Below are positions 21,303 through 34,639 of a stretch of DNA of 64,000 bases, one piece after another. The notes below the pieces were generated by a model that worked only from the letters and a program-made list of their open reading frames with translations, did no database searches and was not told the origin of the DNA. The stretch spans positions 66,137,228 through 66,201,227 of the forward strand of contig OX578283.1 in assembly GCA_951217055.1 (NCBI GenBank), in the 5' to 3' direction. The position numbers and the translations under genes are program-made. This DNA comes from Gerris lacustris (Eukaryota; Arthropoda; Insecta; Hemiptera; Gerridae). The stretch's first letter is position 1. Each line of letters opens with the position of its first letter.

Positions 21303-22076
21303 ATTGACTAATACCAGTAGATATTGCTTTTTATTTTATAATATTTTGAAATAACACACAGAATAATGCATCATCGGCAAGAAAATTATCACCGTAAGGA
21401 GACAAAAATAAATAAATTAATTAATTAATAAATAAATAAAAGAAAATCACAAAATTCCCATCATATTATCACACTATATATATTTAGATTAAATATAATA
21501 ATCTTAGTTTTTCGACCGTTTGTTTTGACTAATGCAGCATGTTTATTTTGATTTTTTTTATCTTTGTTATGATTAAATTAAATAGAAGAAAAACTGTTTG
21601 TAATTTATTTTTTGTTATTAATTTTTATTAATTTTGATTTTGAATCTTTGTTATGATCAAATAGAAGAACTGTTCATAATATATTGTTTGTAAATGTAAT
21701 TGTTGAGACACAACAAAAACTAGATATATACTTTTATTTTTATTTTGGATCTTATACGGGTGAAACCAATGTTATATTTATGTATTATTATCTTGTAAGC
21801 AACTCATTGTAACAAGCTGAAAAGCTTATATACAATAAAATTTCTATTCTATTATTTATTTTTTTTCGGCCAAACTTCTCCTGGCAGCGCAATATAATGC
21901 AGCTTTCTTAGACTAGCTGCTGTCGTCTATCTTAGAGTTTGATCGAGTGTCCTCTAATCCAGGACATGAGTCTAGATGCGAAACTCATTTCTTCGAGTAG
22001 ATAATGCTAGCTCAGATCAAATAAAGCTAAACGTTCTACTGATTATAGCATCATATTAGACTCTTATCTATATATA
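21303..22076. other. AT-rich stretch, possible LINE or gene 3' end
   Basis: No coding region seen. 'gtaacaagctgaaaagc' followed by 'caataaaatttctattctat' near 21810-21860 resembles a polyadenylation region, but nothing upstream identifies what it would belong to. A direct repeat ('tttgttatgat', 'aaatagaagaa') occurs around 21560-21670. Confidence 0.4.
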
Positions 22077-23269
22077 TAAAATTAAAGTTTTGTCTGTACA
22101 TTGGTCAGAATTGAAAATTTGTTGGATACTTTTTCATTTTAGACATCCCAAAAACCGAATCCGGCCTTCGTGTATGTATGTGTGTCTGTCGCCTCAGTCA
22201 GACTTTATAGGAGCAAAACTGGCTAAATGAAATTGATTAATTTTTTTCAGGGGTGAGCGCAAACATGTTGCGCAATTTGTAGGCTTGGTTTCATCTAAAA
22301 ATATTGAGTAGAACCAAAGTTATTAACAATTTTATAAAAAAAAAAATGTATAAAAAATAACCTAAAAAAAAATTAGGTTGTGACCCACCGTAAACAAACC
22401 CCACAGACTCGCTAATCAAAATGTTTGGGTACTTCTAGACCACCTAGAGACTCGCGGTTTTTTGCGTTTGGTCGAAAATTGGCCAAAACCGACTGGATAA
22501 ATCCGAAAAGTTAAAAAAAAATATTTTTACCCCCCTTAAAAAATTAAAGATGGCAGACGCACTTTAAACTTTTTTTTGAGGCTTATTGTGGCTAAATGGT
22601 AAATCGTATCGACAAGCTGATTGCGCCAGCGGTAACTAATTTTAAAAGATCTACAACTTTGGACCAATGACTTTTTGTCGTACCTATATCGGTTCTACCT
22701 TAAATAGAGCTAAATTTAATTTTTTGTAAAAAAAAAAAATTACTCTGAGCTCTTATGGTGTCCGCAATTGTTGACCGATTTAATTTGTGATTGGGGTGCT
22801 TAAACCTAACACTATTGCTCGAAAAATCGATTATTTATTATTTCATTATTAGAGTTATTAAATAGAGTTTATTAAATATTTACTGGGCAACTGTCGTATT
22901 GAGAGAAGAGACTGATAATTCAATTAATGTACTATCATTGTTCAATCACTTCCCAGTCTAATTGGTTTTGTCTACGTTTATTTTCTTATTTGTTATACCT
23001 GTTTTTAGCATTGTTAGTTGTTACTGTACTACTTAGTTTCTATTGGCTATTTTTTAAATATATAGATTGACTTCAAACTACGATTTAGAGAATGTTATAT
23101 TCTTAGCAATGGAATTAATGATGTGTAATATAGTCCTGATTTTATCCTTAAAAGGCTTTGGAAATAAAACTATTTAGGTATTTAATTAAATTCCTAGGCC
23201 TACATACTTTCAGGAAACAGCCGCTAATACCTAGCATGAGCCCCGCGTGGAGCGCGGGGTGAAAGCTAG
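22077..23269 (+). mobile_element. Non-autonomous Helitron
   Basis: The 5' end 'TCTATATATATAAAATTAAA' directly follows an A. The 3' end has a GC-rich hairpin CCCCGCGTGGAGCGCGGGG (about 23240-23258) and closes 'tgaaagCTAG' at 23269, followed by T. TC start, subterminal 3' hairpin, CTRR end and insertion between A and T, with no TIR or TSD, are the defining Helitron features. There is no Rep/helicase coding region. Near its left end it has 'gtatgtatgtgtgtctgtcg' next to 'ggctaaatgaaattgat', the same tract-plus-core layout as families A, B and C. Confidence 0.88.
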
Positions 23270-23310
23270 TTTTAATATAAAGCTAAAAATCCACAATTAT
23301 TAAAGAATCT

Positions 23311-23618
23311 AAGCAATCGTACACATGGTTACACTTCATAGTTATGGACCATAGTAGATTAAAGGAGAAGGAAGTAAGAATCTTCTTAATAGTGAATAGT
23401 CTCCATAATTTTAAATGGAGACACACAGTTTGTGTTTAGTATATAAACTATAAACCACATTTAGACATGAATGGACTGTATTTAAAAGGAAAATGGCGGT
23501 ACTTAGATAGAACAAATAGGATGTATTAAAAGGAAACGTGAACTTGGTTAGAAGGTGTTATGGGTAGTAACGGATGAAATAGATTAATAGAAAGACAGAC
23601 GGGAAGGAATAATAAAGA
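23311..23618 (+). mobile_element. Second Penelope-like 3' fragment
   Basis: From 'gcaatcgtacacatggttac' to 'gaaggaataataaagagg' it parallels about 18026-18335 of the first PLE fragment with few differences. The upstream GIY-YIG part and both inverted flanks are absent. Confidence 0.85.
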
Positions 23619-23934
23619 GGACTCGCTTCCTTTCCATAACACTTCATTCGCAGAAGCCAACAAGCATCCTAACAAGATTCCTTAGTAATCGAAATTAAAC
23701 CACGAGGATTAAAATTGCAAGGGGTTTAGAGAATGACTTTTAATCAGCTGAGCTGAGGAAGGAAACAGCCTTAATCCTAACATACGTCAGAAAGAATGTC
23801 TAGAAATCTGTAGTGACATAAACATGCAATAACTTATTTTATCTTATCAAAACATCCACGGCCCTATTAACATTAATTAAATTAGGGTAATTCAATGCAG
23901 CAAACAAAATTGGTTGCAGACGCGCAGACAAACT
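23619..23934. other. No gene seen
   Basis: Spacer of near-average composition with no recognised family. Confidence 0.4.
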
Positions 23935-24390
23935 CACTCATATACGAGTTCATAACTACTTAGCCCAGTGTTTTCCTTTTATTATAGTTTTCGTAGGTAC
24001 ATTTAATTATTAATGAACATTTCATCAAAATTGATCAAAACAATTACTTCTTCTTGGCGGGGAATCGAACCCAGCCTCTCACCATCCGCGTATAAAGCTA
24101 TTTTCTCAAAAGAAAATCGATTAATGGTCTATTGGGTATAGACCATTAAAAGATTTTCTTTTGAAACTAAAATATCGATTGAGGGTAATTCATAAATACT
24201 ACTATTTTCTCAGGAACTAGATTTTCCCTGGAAAACGGTTTATATATCGTTAGATTCGTATTTAAATGGACTACATTTTATAATTTTTTTAATGAAAATT
24301 ATCAGAAACGTTTTTGAGAAATTATTTTTTCTCACGTTTTTCAGAGTTTTTGGGGTGTAGCTTCCTCAATTAATTTTTTTTTTTTTTTTT
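23935..24390 (-). repeat. Family B repeat (single copy, minus) with nested 93-bp insertion
   Basis: Contains, in reverse order, the family B words 'ctcatatacgagttcataac', 'cttagcccagtg', 'gggaatcgaaccc', 'aggaactagattttccctgg' and 'aaatggactacatttta'. The right part with the GTCT tract is missing. It is interrupted by the insertion at 24109-24201. Confidence 0.82.
24109..24201. mobile_element. 93-bp hairpin insertion with 11-bp flanking duplication
   Basis: 'ctattttctca' occurs at 24098-24108 and 24202-24212, and the sequence between is foreign to family B. The insert folds: 'aatggtctat' pairs with 'atagaccatt' and 'aaagaaaatc' with 'gattttcttt'. Its origin is unknown. The TSD length fits an RNA-mediated insertion. 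Confidence 0.65.
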
Positions 24391-25650
24391 TTTATTATTA
24401 TTTTTAATTTAAATAATTTAGCTTCCTCAAAGGGGTTCAAGTTCGACCCCATTTACATCAGAACCAGTTGTTGGCATGCCACGTTGTAGATTGAAACATT
24501 CCATTAGGACTTCCATGAATTTAGATCCCCACAGAATATGGAACAGTGCTTTTGTCATATCTCGAACTAAAATGATGATATGGGAATCATCAATCTTTTA
24601 CCAGATCTCTGCTCAAAAAATGTTTAGGCTCTTAAATTAAATTGAATTTTGAATGGTTCAAGAAAGAATCTAGACTGGATGTGCTCAGTTGTAATCTATT
24701 TATCTTGCATCCCTATCACCCAGTCTACTTCTTTTCTTCAAATGTCAATAGTAGAACTGGTTAATTATAGTTTTGTTTCAACCCCCTTATCTATACCGTC
24801 CTTTTTATCGTTCGTGAATCGTTTAGGACAGGTTTTATACGCATGCGCCATCGTACTGTAATATAATCATGTCAGGTTGGAACGGGTTTAAGACTATATT
24901 AAAAACATTCAAGGAAACCTAACAGGTAGGGAACCTTCCTGTTGACATGTGTGACGACTGACATAACTGCGCATGTTATACAAACTAGTACTTGGTATTG
25001 TCAGAAGATCGTTTGGACAGTAAACGGTTCGCAAACGATCCCTGCGAGGGTTGGGACAGTTTGGAGGATGGTACGAAACACAATGTCGCAAGTCGGCTTG
25101 GAACGACTTTTATCCATTGCGCATGCCTGTGACGATCCCGCCGACGGTTCATTGCTTGGTTGGAACAAACCTTTTATTATCAAAACTGCCACAAGAAATC
25201 AATATCCAGCTCAATAATTCAATGATATAATTGTCCTCCAATAAATTATGCTTTCCTTCATTTTAAAATATGTAGTCCTGCTCAACTTCTGGCCAGGTGC
25301 AGATCTGTTACACCTTTGGGATCCCATCCTTCTAATGCATTAGAGCTTTTTCTGTGTATTGAATATTTATTATAACTTCATATTCATACTTCTCTCTGGC
25401 TTCTTCCGTTACTTACAGTAAGCTCGTAAGCAAAATATTTATATCATAAAACCAGAAATGAATTATAAATAAACTTCAAAAACCAGAAATGAATTATAAA
25501 TAAACTTCAAAAACAGTCTAAATTTATTTTTAACATATTTATAAAATTTTCTTTTCTAACGTTAATAGCTACTTTAATATTAATTAAAGCCAAACCCACT
25601 AATTAATTTATGTTATTTTGCTAAAAAATATTTCCCTCGTTTTTCATATC
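24391..25650. other. Poly-T tract and unassigned sequence
   Basis: Holds a poly-T run near 24378-24400 and a 31-bp tandem duplication ('accagaaatgaattataaat' at about 25450 and 25481). It also has a GC-balanced block at 24860-25200 with 60-91-codon frames on both strands. I recognise no protein there. The block could be an old DNA transposon: 'ggttggaac' occurs at both edges. Confidence 0.4.
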
Positions 25651-25658
25651 GTTAAAAG

Positions 25659-26187
25659 CACAGAGCAAGGAAGGGTAGAGGGAGCAATACTATAGAAACT
25701 GGGCCTCAAAAAGTGGTTCATTATGCTCCCAATACTAAACCTCCCAAGCGGCAGTTTTGTGAAACTATATCGATAAAAACTCGAAATGTATCTGATATCA
25801 GCTGATAAGAATAAGTGATATTTTCTTACGGCATTTAATATTTTTATTTTTAATACAGTTTTCTTTATAAGTATGTACTTTAATGTTTGTTGTTAACCTT
25901 ATTAATTATCTAAAGGCAGTAACGTAGTTAATATAAACGGTAACAGTTCCTAGATAACCAATAGCAATATTCTTGAGTGGAGTGTCAAATAAATGCTACT
26001 GATAAGGATTTGTTAACAAGCGTATGTGGGGACGGAAGGACAAGGATTAGACCAATAAGGCAAGGACCAATGACCACGTGATCACTTTAGTTCGGATTGA
26101 GCTCGCTTGGGAGGTTTAGTATCGGGGGAGAGAATAATGAACCACTTTTCAATTGGATTGTTCCCTCTACCCCTTCCTTACTCTGAG
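25659..26187. mobile_element. hAT-type MITE with 8-bp TSD
   Basis: 'gttaaaag' at 25651-25658 and 26188-26195. Inverted ends: left CACAGAGCAAGGAAGGGTAG, right (inverted) CTCAGAGTAAGGAAGGGGTA. The inverted similarity continues about 90 bp inward, to 'ctaaacctcccaagcg' / 'cgcttgggaggtttag'. An 8-bp duplication and CA(N)GAG-like ends point to hAT. No transposase inside. Confidence 0.87.
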
Positions 26188-26224
26188 GTTAAAAGAAATA
26201 ATAAACTGACATATGTTTTCATAA

Positions 26225-27683
<1,459 letters not shown>

Positions 27684-28396
27684 TTAGGGTCCGTAGGCAA
27701 AACCACGGACCATTATTTTTTCTGCTAGTATCTGTCTGTCCGTCCGTCCGTCTGTCGCCTGCTCTCACCTCAGGTGTAGCCTCGGCTACACCTGAGGTGC
27801 TACCTGTCCGATCACTTAGAAATTTGGCATATATGTGTTTAGTACCTGCCCACAGATTTAAAAATATAGTGACGACAAAAAATAGGGTAAAAGAACTTAA
27901 GTTCATTTTTTTTTTTTTTTGGAGACCTCACACTATCATATGAAAGGGTACGTCGAGCTGATTACAAAAATATATAATTTTTGGTTATAAGTTTTGATAG
28001 GTCAAGCGTAGGTGCGTTTGAAGTTGGTGTGATTAGTGCCCCCCCCCTTCTATCTCGCTTATGTAAAGTGCAAAAAATCTGTAAAAATTCCTGAACATTC
28101 TTCGACCAAAAGTAAAGATACACCTTTTTGGGGGAAAAAAATCATTTTAATGACAAAATATGTTTTTTTTTTATAATTATGCTGTTTTCGATGTTATATG
28201 TTTATAGTCCGGTTCACTGGTAAAAAATACTTTGTCAGACGTTTGTTTTTATGTGTTTTGAAAATATCAGACCCATAGGATAGTTCAAAATAGGCTTTTT
28301 AGCACTTTAAAAAGCACCATCAATAGGTACTACTTAAACAATACTGTGTTGCCTAAGGACCCTCGCTGTGTGCTGACTAGCACACACTTGACCTGT
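27684..28396 (+). repeat. Family C repeat, complete copy
   Basis: Starts 'agggtccgtaggcaaaacc', with 'gtctgtccgtccgtccgtctg', then a local inverted repeat 'ctcaggtgtagcc' / 'ggctacacctgag', the core 'gaaatttggcatatatgtg' and 'ctcgctgtgtgctgactagc', ending 'cacacttgacctgt'. The minus-strand copy at 57252-58056 has matching ends. Confidence 0.85.
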
Positions 28397-28431
28397 ATTA
28401 ATAAATAAATTATTGAAAGACTTCATTTTTA

Positions 28432-28720
28432 GGGTCCGTAGGCAAAACCAAGGACCTTTATATTTTCCTGCGTGTGTTTGTCCGTCCGTCCGTCTGTTGC
28501 CTGCTCCCACGTTGACACCTTTCGTCCGATCACTTTAAAATTTGGCATTTATGTGTCTTGTACCTACCCTACTACCCACACATTTTAAAAATATAACGAC
28601 TTAAAATATTTTTTTTTTTTTTAAATAAGGGTAAAAAACCCCTCCCTGCTCTGGAAATTATGCTTTTATGCTTTCGCGGTGCGTACAAGATTTTACCTTC
28701 AGAAGGGAGAAAATAATACA
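28432..28720 (+). repeat. Family C repeat, truncated
   Basis: A second head-to-tail copy starting 'agggtccgtaggcaaaacca', with 'gtccgtccgtccgtctg' and 'aaatttggcatttatgtgtc'. It stops in 'aagggtaaaaaacccctccc'. Confidence 0.82.
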
Positions 28721-29077
28721 AATTTATAACACAAGATATTCCATATTTATCTATTTTACATAACTTTATATTTAAATAAAAACGAGCACATTTAAAAAAG
28801 AACTAATAAATTTAACTAAAAACAACACAATTAATAGAACATTTACACAAAATACGGAGCATTTTAAAACAAAACAAAGAAATGCTTAAAAACAGCTGAT
28901 TGCGAGTCATGTTTGTAGTAAACAGTGTTGCCAACTTATATCTTTGAAAAATCCGTTTTAGGGAGTTATGCCATAACTCCCTGCTATAACTCCCTGTGGC
29001 TCGGCCAGGCAGTTAAATCACTTAATTCCCTAAAAACCAGGCAGTTAAGTTAACTTCTTCACCCGCCTGGAGATAAA
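28721..29077. other. Spacer with 'taactccct' repeats
   Basis: Around 28965-29060 'taactccctgctataactcc' and two 'aggcagttaa' words form a small cluster of short inverted and direct repeats. No gene. Confidence 0.4.
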
Positions 29078-29769
29078 TAGTATATTATGTTACAAGGCTG
29101 TGAAGTGAGTTTTTTCTTTACCGCGGCAATTACATTTACTGTCGAGCGAAGCGAGACAGTAAATATTGCCAAGGTAAAGAAAAAACACTTCAAAGTCGCG
29201 TAGCATATGCTATTTTTTCCGAGGTAGCAGACAAAAAATCATTTTTTCCGTGGTAGGCTGTGAAATAGTAACTTTAGAGCCTAAAAAACATAGCTAAAAT
29301 CCATTTTTTCATTACGTGGACTTAAAAAATCTTTTCATTACTCCTAGCTGTAAAGAAAAAATCTTTTACGTCCTAGGCACTAAAAGATTTTTTCTTTACG
29401 GCGGGTAGTTGTCAAAACTTCCGTTAGTAGTGCTGCAGTCTTTGTAGAAATGCTTCTAGTACGATAAAAATCCGCTAGATGTCAATGCGTTTTATTTATC
29501 TTTTCTTAGAGTGTAACCTCATTTTAAGGTTTCTTTTTTTAAGTCTTAAGTATGTACTAATATTTGTTATTATTATATATTGATTAGTGATTAATATTTA
29601 ATGTTTTTTCATTGTCTGCTACCTCGGAAAAAATAGCATATGCTACGCGACTGTGAAGTGTTTTTTCTTTACCTTGGCAATATTTACTGTCTCGCTTCGC
29701 TCGACAGTAAATGTAGTTGCCTCGGTAAAGAAAAAACTCACTTCACAGCCTAGTAACATAATATACTAT
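29078..29769. mobile_element. ~690-bp TIR element with long hairpin-bearing ends
   Basis: The ends 'tagtatattatgttac' / 'gtaacataatatacta' start inverted repeats of about 160 bp. Each arm contains a secondary palindrome: 'ttactgtcgagcgaagcgag' and 'cgcttcgctcgacagtaa', flanked by 'ttttttctttacc' / 'ggtaaagaaaaaa'. The interior (29215-29610) is found in opposite orientation relative to the arms at 49771-50309. No ORF. Confidence 0.85.
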
Positions 29770-30671
29770 TTTCCCTAATTTTAATGTTTTAAAGATATAA
29801 AATCAGATAAAAATAATAAATTACAAAGTTATATTATAAATAAATGATAAAAACCTTCTTCTATATTTTAGTGAGTAAAGTTGTTTGATGAAATCAAAAT
29901 TTTAGGGACTTAAAAATACCTTCTTACCTTCAAAATGGAGACATATTTGTTCAATACAATACACGTAAAAATTGACTAATTATTGGAATAATTTGATCAA
30001 ATTATACCTCAAAATTTTTAACTAAGTCTCTAATTAAAATTAATGATGTATCATTATATTATATATTTATAAGGAAACCCCTTTACATAAATAATTACCC
30101 TTTCAAGCTTTTCCGTAGATTTAAAATCTGAAACATGCAATTTTCACAATCTCTTTCCAATATCATTAGATTTTATCTTTGGGTTTTTTTCTTTCTAGAC
30201 TATAACTAATATTGTTTTTCATTTTAATGACTCAATTTAAAATTGTGTAATCAAATAATATTAAGACAATAATTATTTTCAGGATATCAATTTTGTTTAT
30301 TGAGCAATTAGTTGATAATGAAATTAATTTATGGATTTTTATTCGTTGCGTAATAGAGAAACAATTAACATAATTCCTTAAATAATTAAAATTTAATTAC
30401 TAATTTTTTTGTGATTTTTAAAATCGTTATTTTCACTTTCCGTAGGCAAAAAGAAGGATCTTTATACATTCCTGCGCATGTCTGTTGTGATGCACTTGAT
30501 CGCTGAAAGTATGCAACACAAGAATTTGAAACTTCGCCGTTTAGTTCTGTGTAATTACCCAAATACAAATCAAACGATATAAGCTGTTTTCCCAGGAAAA
30601 AATCTAGTTATTTTTTGTTAAAATGTCAAATTATAATTAAATGTTCCAGCGATGAAAAAAAGAAATTATTA
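29770..30671. other. AT-rich with short family B and C scraps
   Basis: 'tttccgtaggcaaaaagaag' at about 30437 resembles the family C start, and 'ataagctgttttcccaggaa' at about 30578 resembles family B. No gene. Confidence 0.45.
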
Positions 30672-32178
30672 ACTCGTATAGTATGAGAAAGTTCGTCTAA
30701 ATTGTCTCGGACCGATTTTAACTTTCTCATATAAAGACTAAGTATTGTGATGGCACAAAAATTTGATTATGAGACTGATGGATTTACACGTTTTGAGGTC
30801 CCCTGAGTCAAAAAAGTGTTTTTTAAAAAAAGTCTGTCTGTCGTCAGTGCAGACGCCTGGAGCCTAAACTACTGGGCTGATTTTGACGAAATTTGGCATA
30901 CATGTTCAGAAAAATGATACCCCGAGGTGAAATCGAGAAATGAATTTTAGCTCCTAATTTGGGGGTGCTACCCCCTAAAATCTCTGAAAAACGTGGAAAA
31001 ATAATTATTTCTCGAAAACGGTTCCGAAGGTTTTGATAAAAAAAATTCTAAAATGTAGTCCATTTAAATATGATTCTAACTATATAAGCTGTTTTCCCGG
31101 GAAAAATCTAGTTCCTGAGAAAATAGCATAAAACGTGGACTGAGAGAGCCCGGGTTCGATTCCTCGCCTAGGAGAAGTTATTTTTATGATATATTTTGAT
31201 GAAATGTTCAATAATATTTAAAAGTACATACGAAAACTAATAAATAGAAAATACTGGGCTAAGTAATTATGAAGTATATGAGAAAGCTTGTCTGAGTTGT
31301 CTCGGGCCGATTTTTACTTTCTCATATAAAGAGAAAGTATTGTGATGGCGCGAAAATTCGATTTTGAGATTTTGATGGATTTACACGTTTTGAGGTCCCC
31401 TGAGTCCAAAAAAGTGGTTTTTAAAAAATGTCTGTCTGTCGTCAGTGCAGACGCCTAGAGCCTAAACTACTGGGCTGATTTTGACGAAATTTGGCATACA
31501 TGTTCAGAAAAATGATACCCCGAGGTGAAATCGAGAAATGAATTTTAGCTCCTAATTTGGGGGTGCTACCCCCTAAAATCTCTGAAAAACGTGGAAAAAT
31601 AATTATTTCTCGAAAACGGTTCCGAAGGTTTTGATAAAAAAAATTCTAAAATGTAGTCCATTTAAATATGATTCTAACTATATAAGCTGTTTTCCCGGGA
31701 AAAATCTAGTTCCTGAGAAAATAGCATAAAACGTGGACTGAGAGAGCCCGGGTTCGATTCCTCGCCTAGGAGAAGTTATTTTTATGATATATTTTGATGA
31801 AATGTTCAATAATATTTAAAAGTACATACGAAAACTAATAAATAGAAAATACTGGGCTAAGTAATTATGAAGTATATGAGAAAGCTTGTCTGAGTTGTCT
31901 CGGGCCGATTTTTACTTTCTCATATAAAGAGAAAGTATTGTGATGGCGCGAAAATTCGATTTTTCGATTTTGATGGATTTACACGTTTTGAGGTCCCCTG
32001 AGTCCAAAAAAGTGGTTTTTAAAAAATGTCTGTCCGTCGTCTGTCGTCTGTGCAGACGCCTGGAGCCTAAACTACTGGGCCGATTTTGACGAAATTTGGC
32101 ATACATGTTCAGAAAAATCATACCCCGATGCGAAATCGAGAAATGAATTTTAGCTCTAAATGGAAAATACTGGACTAA
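30672..32178 (+). repeat. Family B tandem array, ~598-bp unit
   Basis: Units begin near a hairpin 'actttctcatataaagagaaagt'. The word 'gatttacacgttttgagg' occurs at 30781, 31378 and 31976, a period of 597-598 bp. Each unit has the GTCT tract, 'gggctgattttgacg', 'aaatttggcatacatgttc' and a tRNA-B-box-like 'gggttcgattcctcgcc'. Units 1 and 2 are nearly identical. Unit 3 has an internal deletion after 'gaattttagctc' and is then split by the element at 32179. Confidence 0.92.
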
Positions 32179-33641
32179 TAGTACGGTGCAATTAGTCCAA
32201 AAAACGGCCTAACCCTAACATCCAAAGTAAAAGTTTCCCTCCAACTCCAAATTGTTCTATGCAGTCCACATATTGTTTGGTAAAAAGTTACACCATTTTA
32301 AGCGTCGGGTTTGGCGGGGAGGGGGGGTCAAAGTTGGTAAATTAGTAGTTTTACCCGTTTTTCTTAAATATTTTGAAAACTATGCGTTTTAGAGCAAAAA
32401 GAGCTATATACAAAAATAATCTACATTCAATTTTGAACAAAAATAGTCAAGTGCATAATCTTCCCAAAGTAAATGGTTCCAAAGTTACGGAGATTGTAAA
32501 AATAGGCATTTTTCGTATTTTTTAGATTTTTGGCAAAAAAATGAAATTGTCCCTAAGGGAACTAATTTTTTTTACACTTTTGAAAAAAATTGTAAAAGCA
32601 AATTGCGATTTAGTGGCCGGTGGTATGTTAGTGATAAGCCCTTGAAGGAACGACAACCTCACCACCATCTCAAGGGCCGCTACTTTTTAAGGGAAAAGAG
32701 GCTTCCACAGGCCTAGGGCCTAGGCCATGTAAACCTGTGGTACGGAGAAACCTACTCTGAACTTTCTCTGGACTATGAATATCTTTCCAACATAAATGAC
32801 TTTCAAATATAATAATATTTTCTATGTGATAATTATGATATCTAATTGTATAATTTTTAATCTTAATATTTTTAAAACTGCAGCTTTTGAAAGGATTCAT
32901 CAGTATTTAATCCCCAAAGAATTTTCGTTCCCAAAAGAATCGTACTTTAGTTTAAGCAGTTCTTTAAGAACTGGTTGGAATTGGAATGACAACAGAGTTT
33001 TTATTTTTAAGGGAAGGAAGTAGTTGAGGTTGAGTAGGTTGAGATTGAAGGTGGAATAATATAATGTAGTATAGTAGTAGTGCGAGTGTGTGGGACAGGG
33101 GACCTTACCATGTAAATGTGCAAGTCATTTTTATGCCCAGTCAGTATGTATAGTATATGTTTGAGTGTTCTATACTACTATGCTGTACATGTGTGATTTT
33201 ATTGCGCGCGTAAATATCCACTCACACTTATTTAAACTATTACTATTATAATATTCATATTTTATGATTTTGGTAGTATTCATACTATGGAAAGATTAAA
33301 TTTTAATTTAAATAAAATTATAATTATTATTAACTACGGGAAACAGACAGAGAAAAATACACTCCAGCACCGGGATTTGAACCACGGGGTTCAATATTGT
33401 AATATTGTAACTAAACACATACACAAACACAACTCAGGCTAGCCCTAGCCTACTAGTCCCTTCCCCTTCTAATCCTAATATTAAAGAACTCCCCCAAAAC
33501 AGTTCCTTTCCGATTGTCTTGTCACACAGTTCTCTATTCTTAACAGCTCTCGTGAAACGGTTCTAAGTTCTTACACTTACAATTCCCCTGTTCCATATCT
33601 ATTTTTTTCTGATTTAAATTTATTATTTCTATAATATCATC

Positions 33642-33673
<32 letters not shown>

Positions 33674-34316
33674 TTAATTTATTTATTTAACTATATTATA
33701 TAATAATAATTTTATTTATGGTTTGATTTATTTTTTTATATAATACTTCAGAGTTCCATATCTATCTTTTCTGATTTAAATTTATTATTTCTTAATTTCA
33801 AGATATTATCTTGAAATTAAGAAATGTATATTTTATTTATATATATTTCCATTAGCTGTATTCGGAGATCCGTTAAATGCGTTTGTGAGTGTTATTTCTA
33901 GTGAAGTTTTGCTGCTATTTTTATTAGTGTTCGTCTTTAAAATACTGTCGAACTAAGTGGTTATCACTTTAAATTCATTTGTTTTGCCAAAAATCTAAAA
34001 AATACGAAAAATGTCTTTTTTTACACTCTCCGTAACTTTGGGAAGATTATGCTCTAGACCATTTTTGTTCAAAATTTAATGTAGATTATTTTTGTACATA
34101 GCTCTTTTTGCTCTAAAACACATAGTTTTCGAAATATTTAAGAAAAACGGGTAAAACTACTAATTTACCAACTTTGACCCCCCCTCCCCGCCAAACCCGA
34201 CGCTGAAAATGGTGTAACTTTTTACCAAACAATATGTGGACTGCATAGAACAATTTGGAGTTGGAGGGAAACTTTTACTTTGGATGTTAGGGTTTTGGTC
34301 TAATTGCACCGTACTA
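32179..34316. mobile_element. 2.14-kb TIR element with TAA target site (PIF/Harbinger-like)
   Basis: 'TAA' at 32176-32178 and 34317-34319 flanks 'TAGTACGGTGCAATTAGTCC' and its inverse 'GGTCTAATTGCACCGTACTA'. The inverted repeats extend about 360 bp inward ('ttttagatttttggcaaaa' / 'tttgccaaaaatctaaaa'). The empty site 'gggctaagtaattatgaag' is preserved in neighbouring family B units. A 3-bp TAA duplication is typical of PIF/Harbinger (inference). The 1.4-kb interior has only short frames (60-76 codons) without transposase motifs. It contains 'gcccttgaaggaacgacaac' and a hairpin near 33790-33830. Confidence 0.88.
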
Positions 34317-34372
34317 TAAGTAATTATGAAGTATATGAGAAAGTTTGTCTCAGTTGTCTCGGACCGATTTTT
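34317..34372 (+). repeat. Family B unit 3, right end
   Basis: 'taagtaattatgaagtatat' then 'gagaaagtttgtctcagttg' continues the unit broken at 32178. Confidence 0.85.
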
Positions 34373-34639
34373 TTCTTTTTATAAAATAAACAAAAATATC
34401 TGAAAGAAATCATAGTCACATATTATTTTGTAAGGGTAAAAGGTTTTATATTATCTTAGGATGGGATTGGGTTAGTCTCTTCAAAATAGTCTACATTCAC
34501 TGACAGTGAAACGACTACTGAATTAAAACAATAACTTCAATGGTTCAAGAAACAATCAATAGATGGCAGTGCATGCGTTTACTTGTTCATGTCCGTTAAT
34601 ATTTAAATATAAGGATACGGCCCTTACTTTTCGAAAATG

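Noticed and set aside
24942..25217. 91-codon plus frame and overlapping 60/63-codon minus frames
   Set aside because: Overlapping frames on both strands, no recognisable domain and no splice signals; even composition alone is not enough for a gene call.
31140..31165. tRNA-like 'gggttcgattcctcgcc' in family B
   Set aside because: It recurs in each family B unit with no matching A box or acceptor stem at the right distance, so it is not a tRNA gene.
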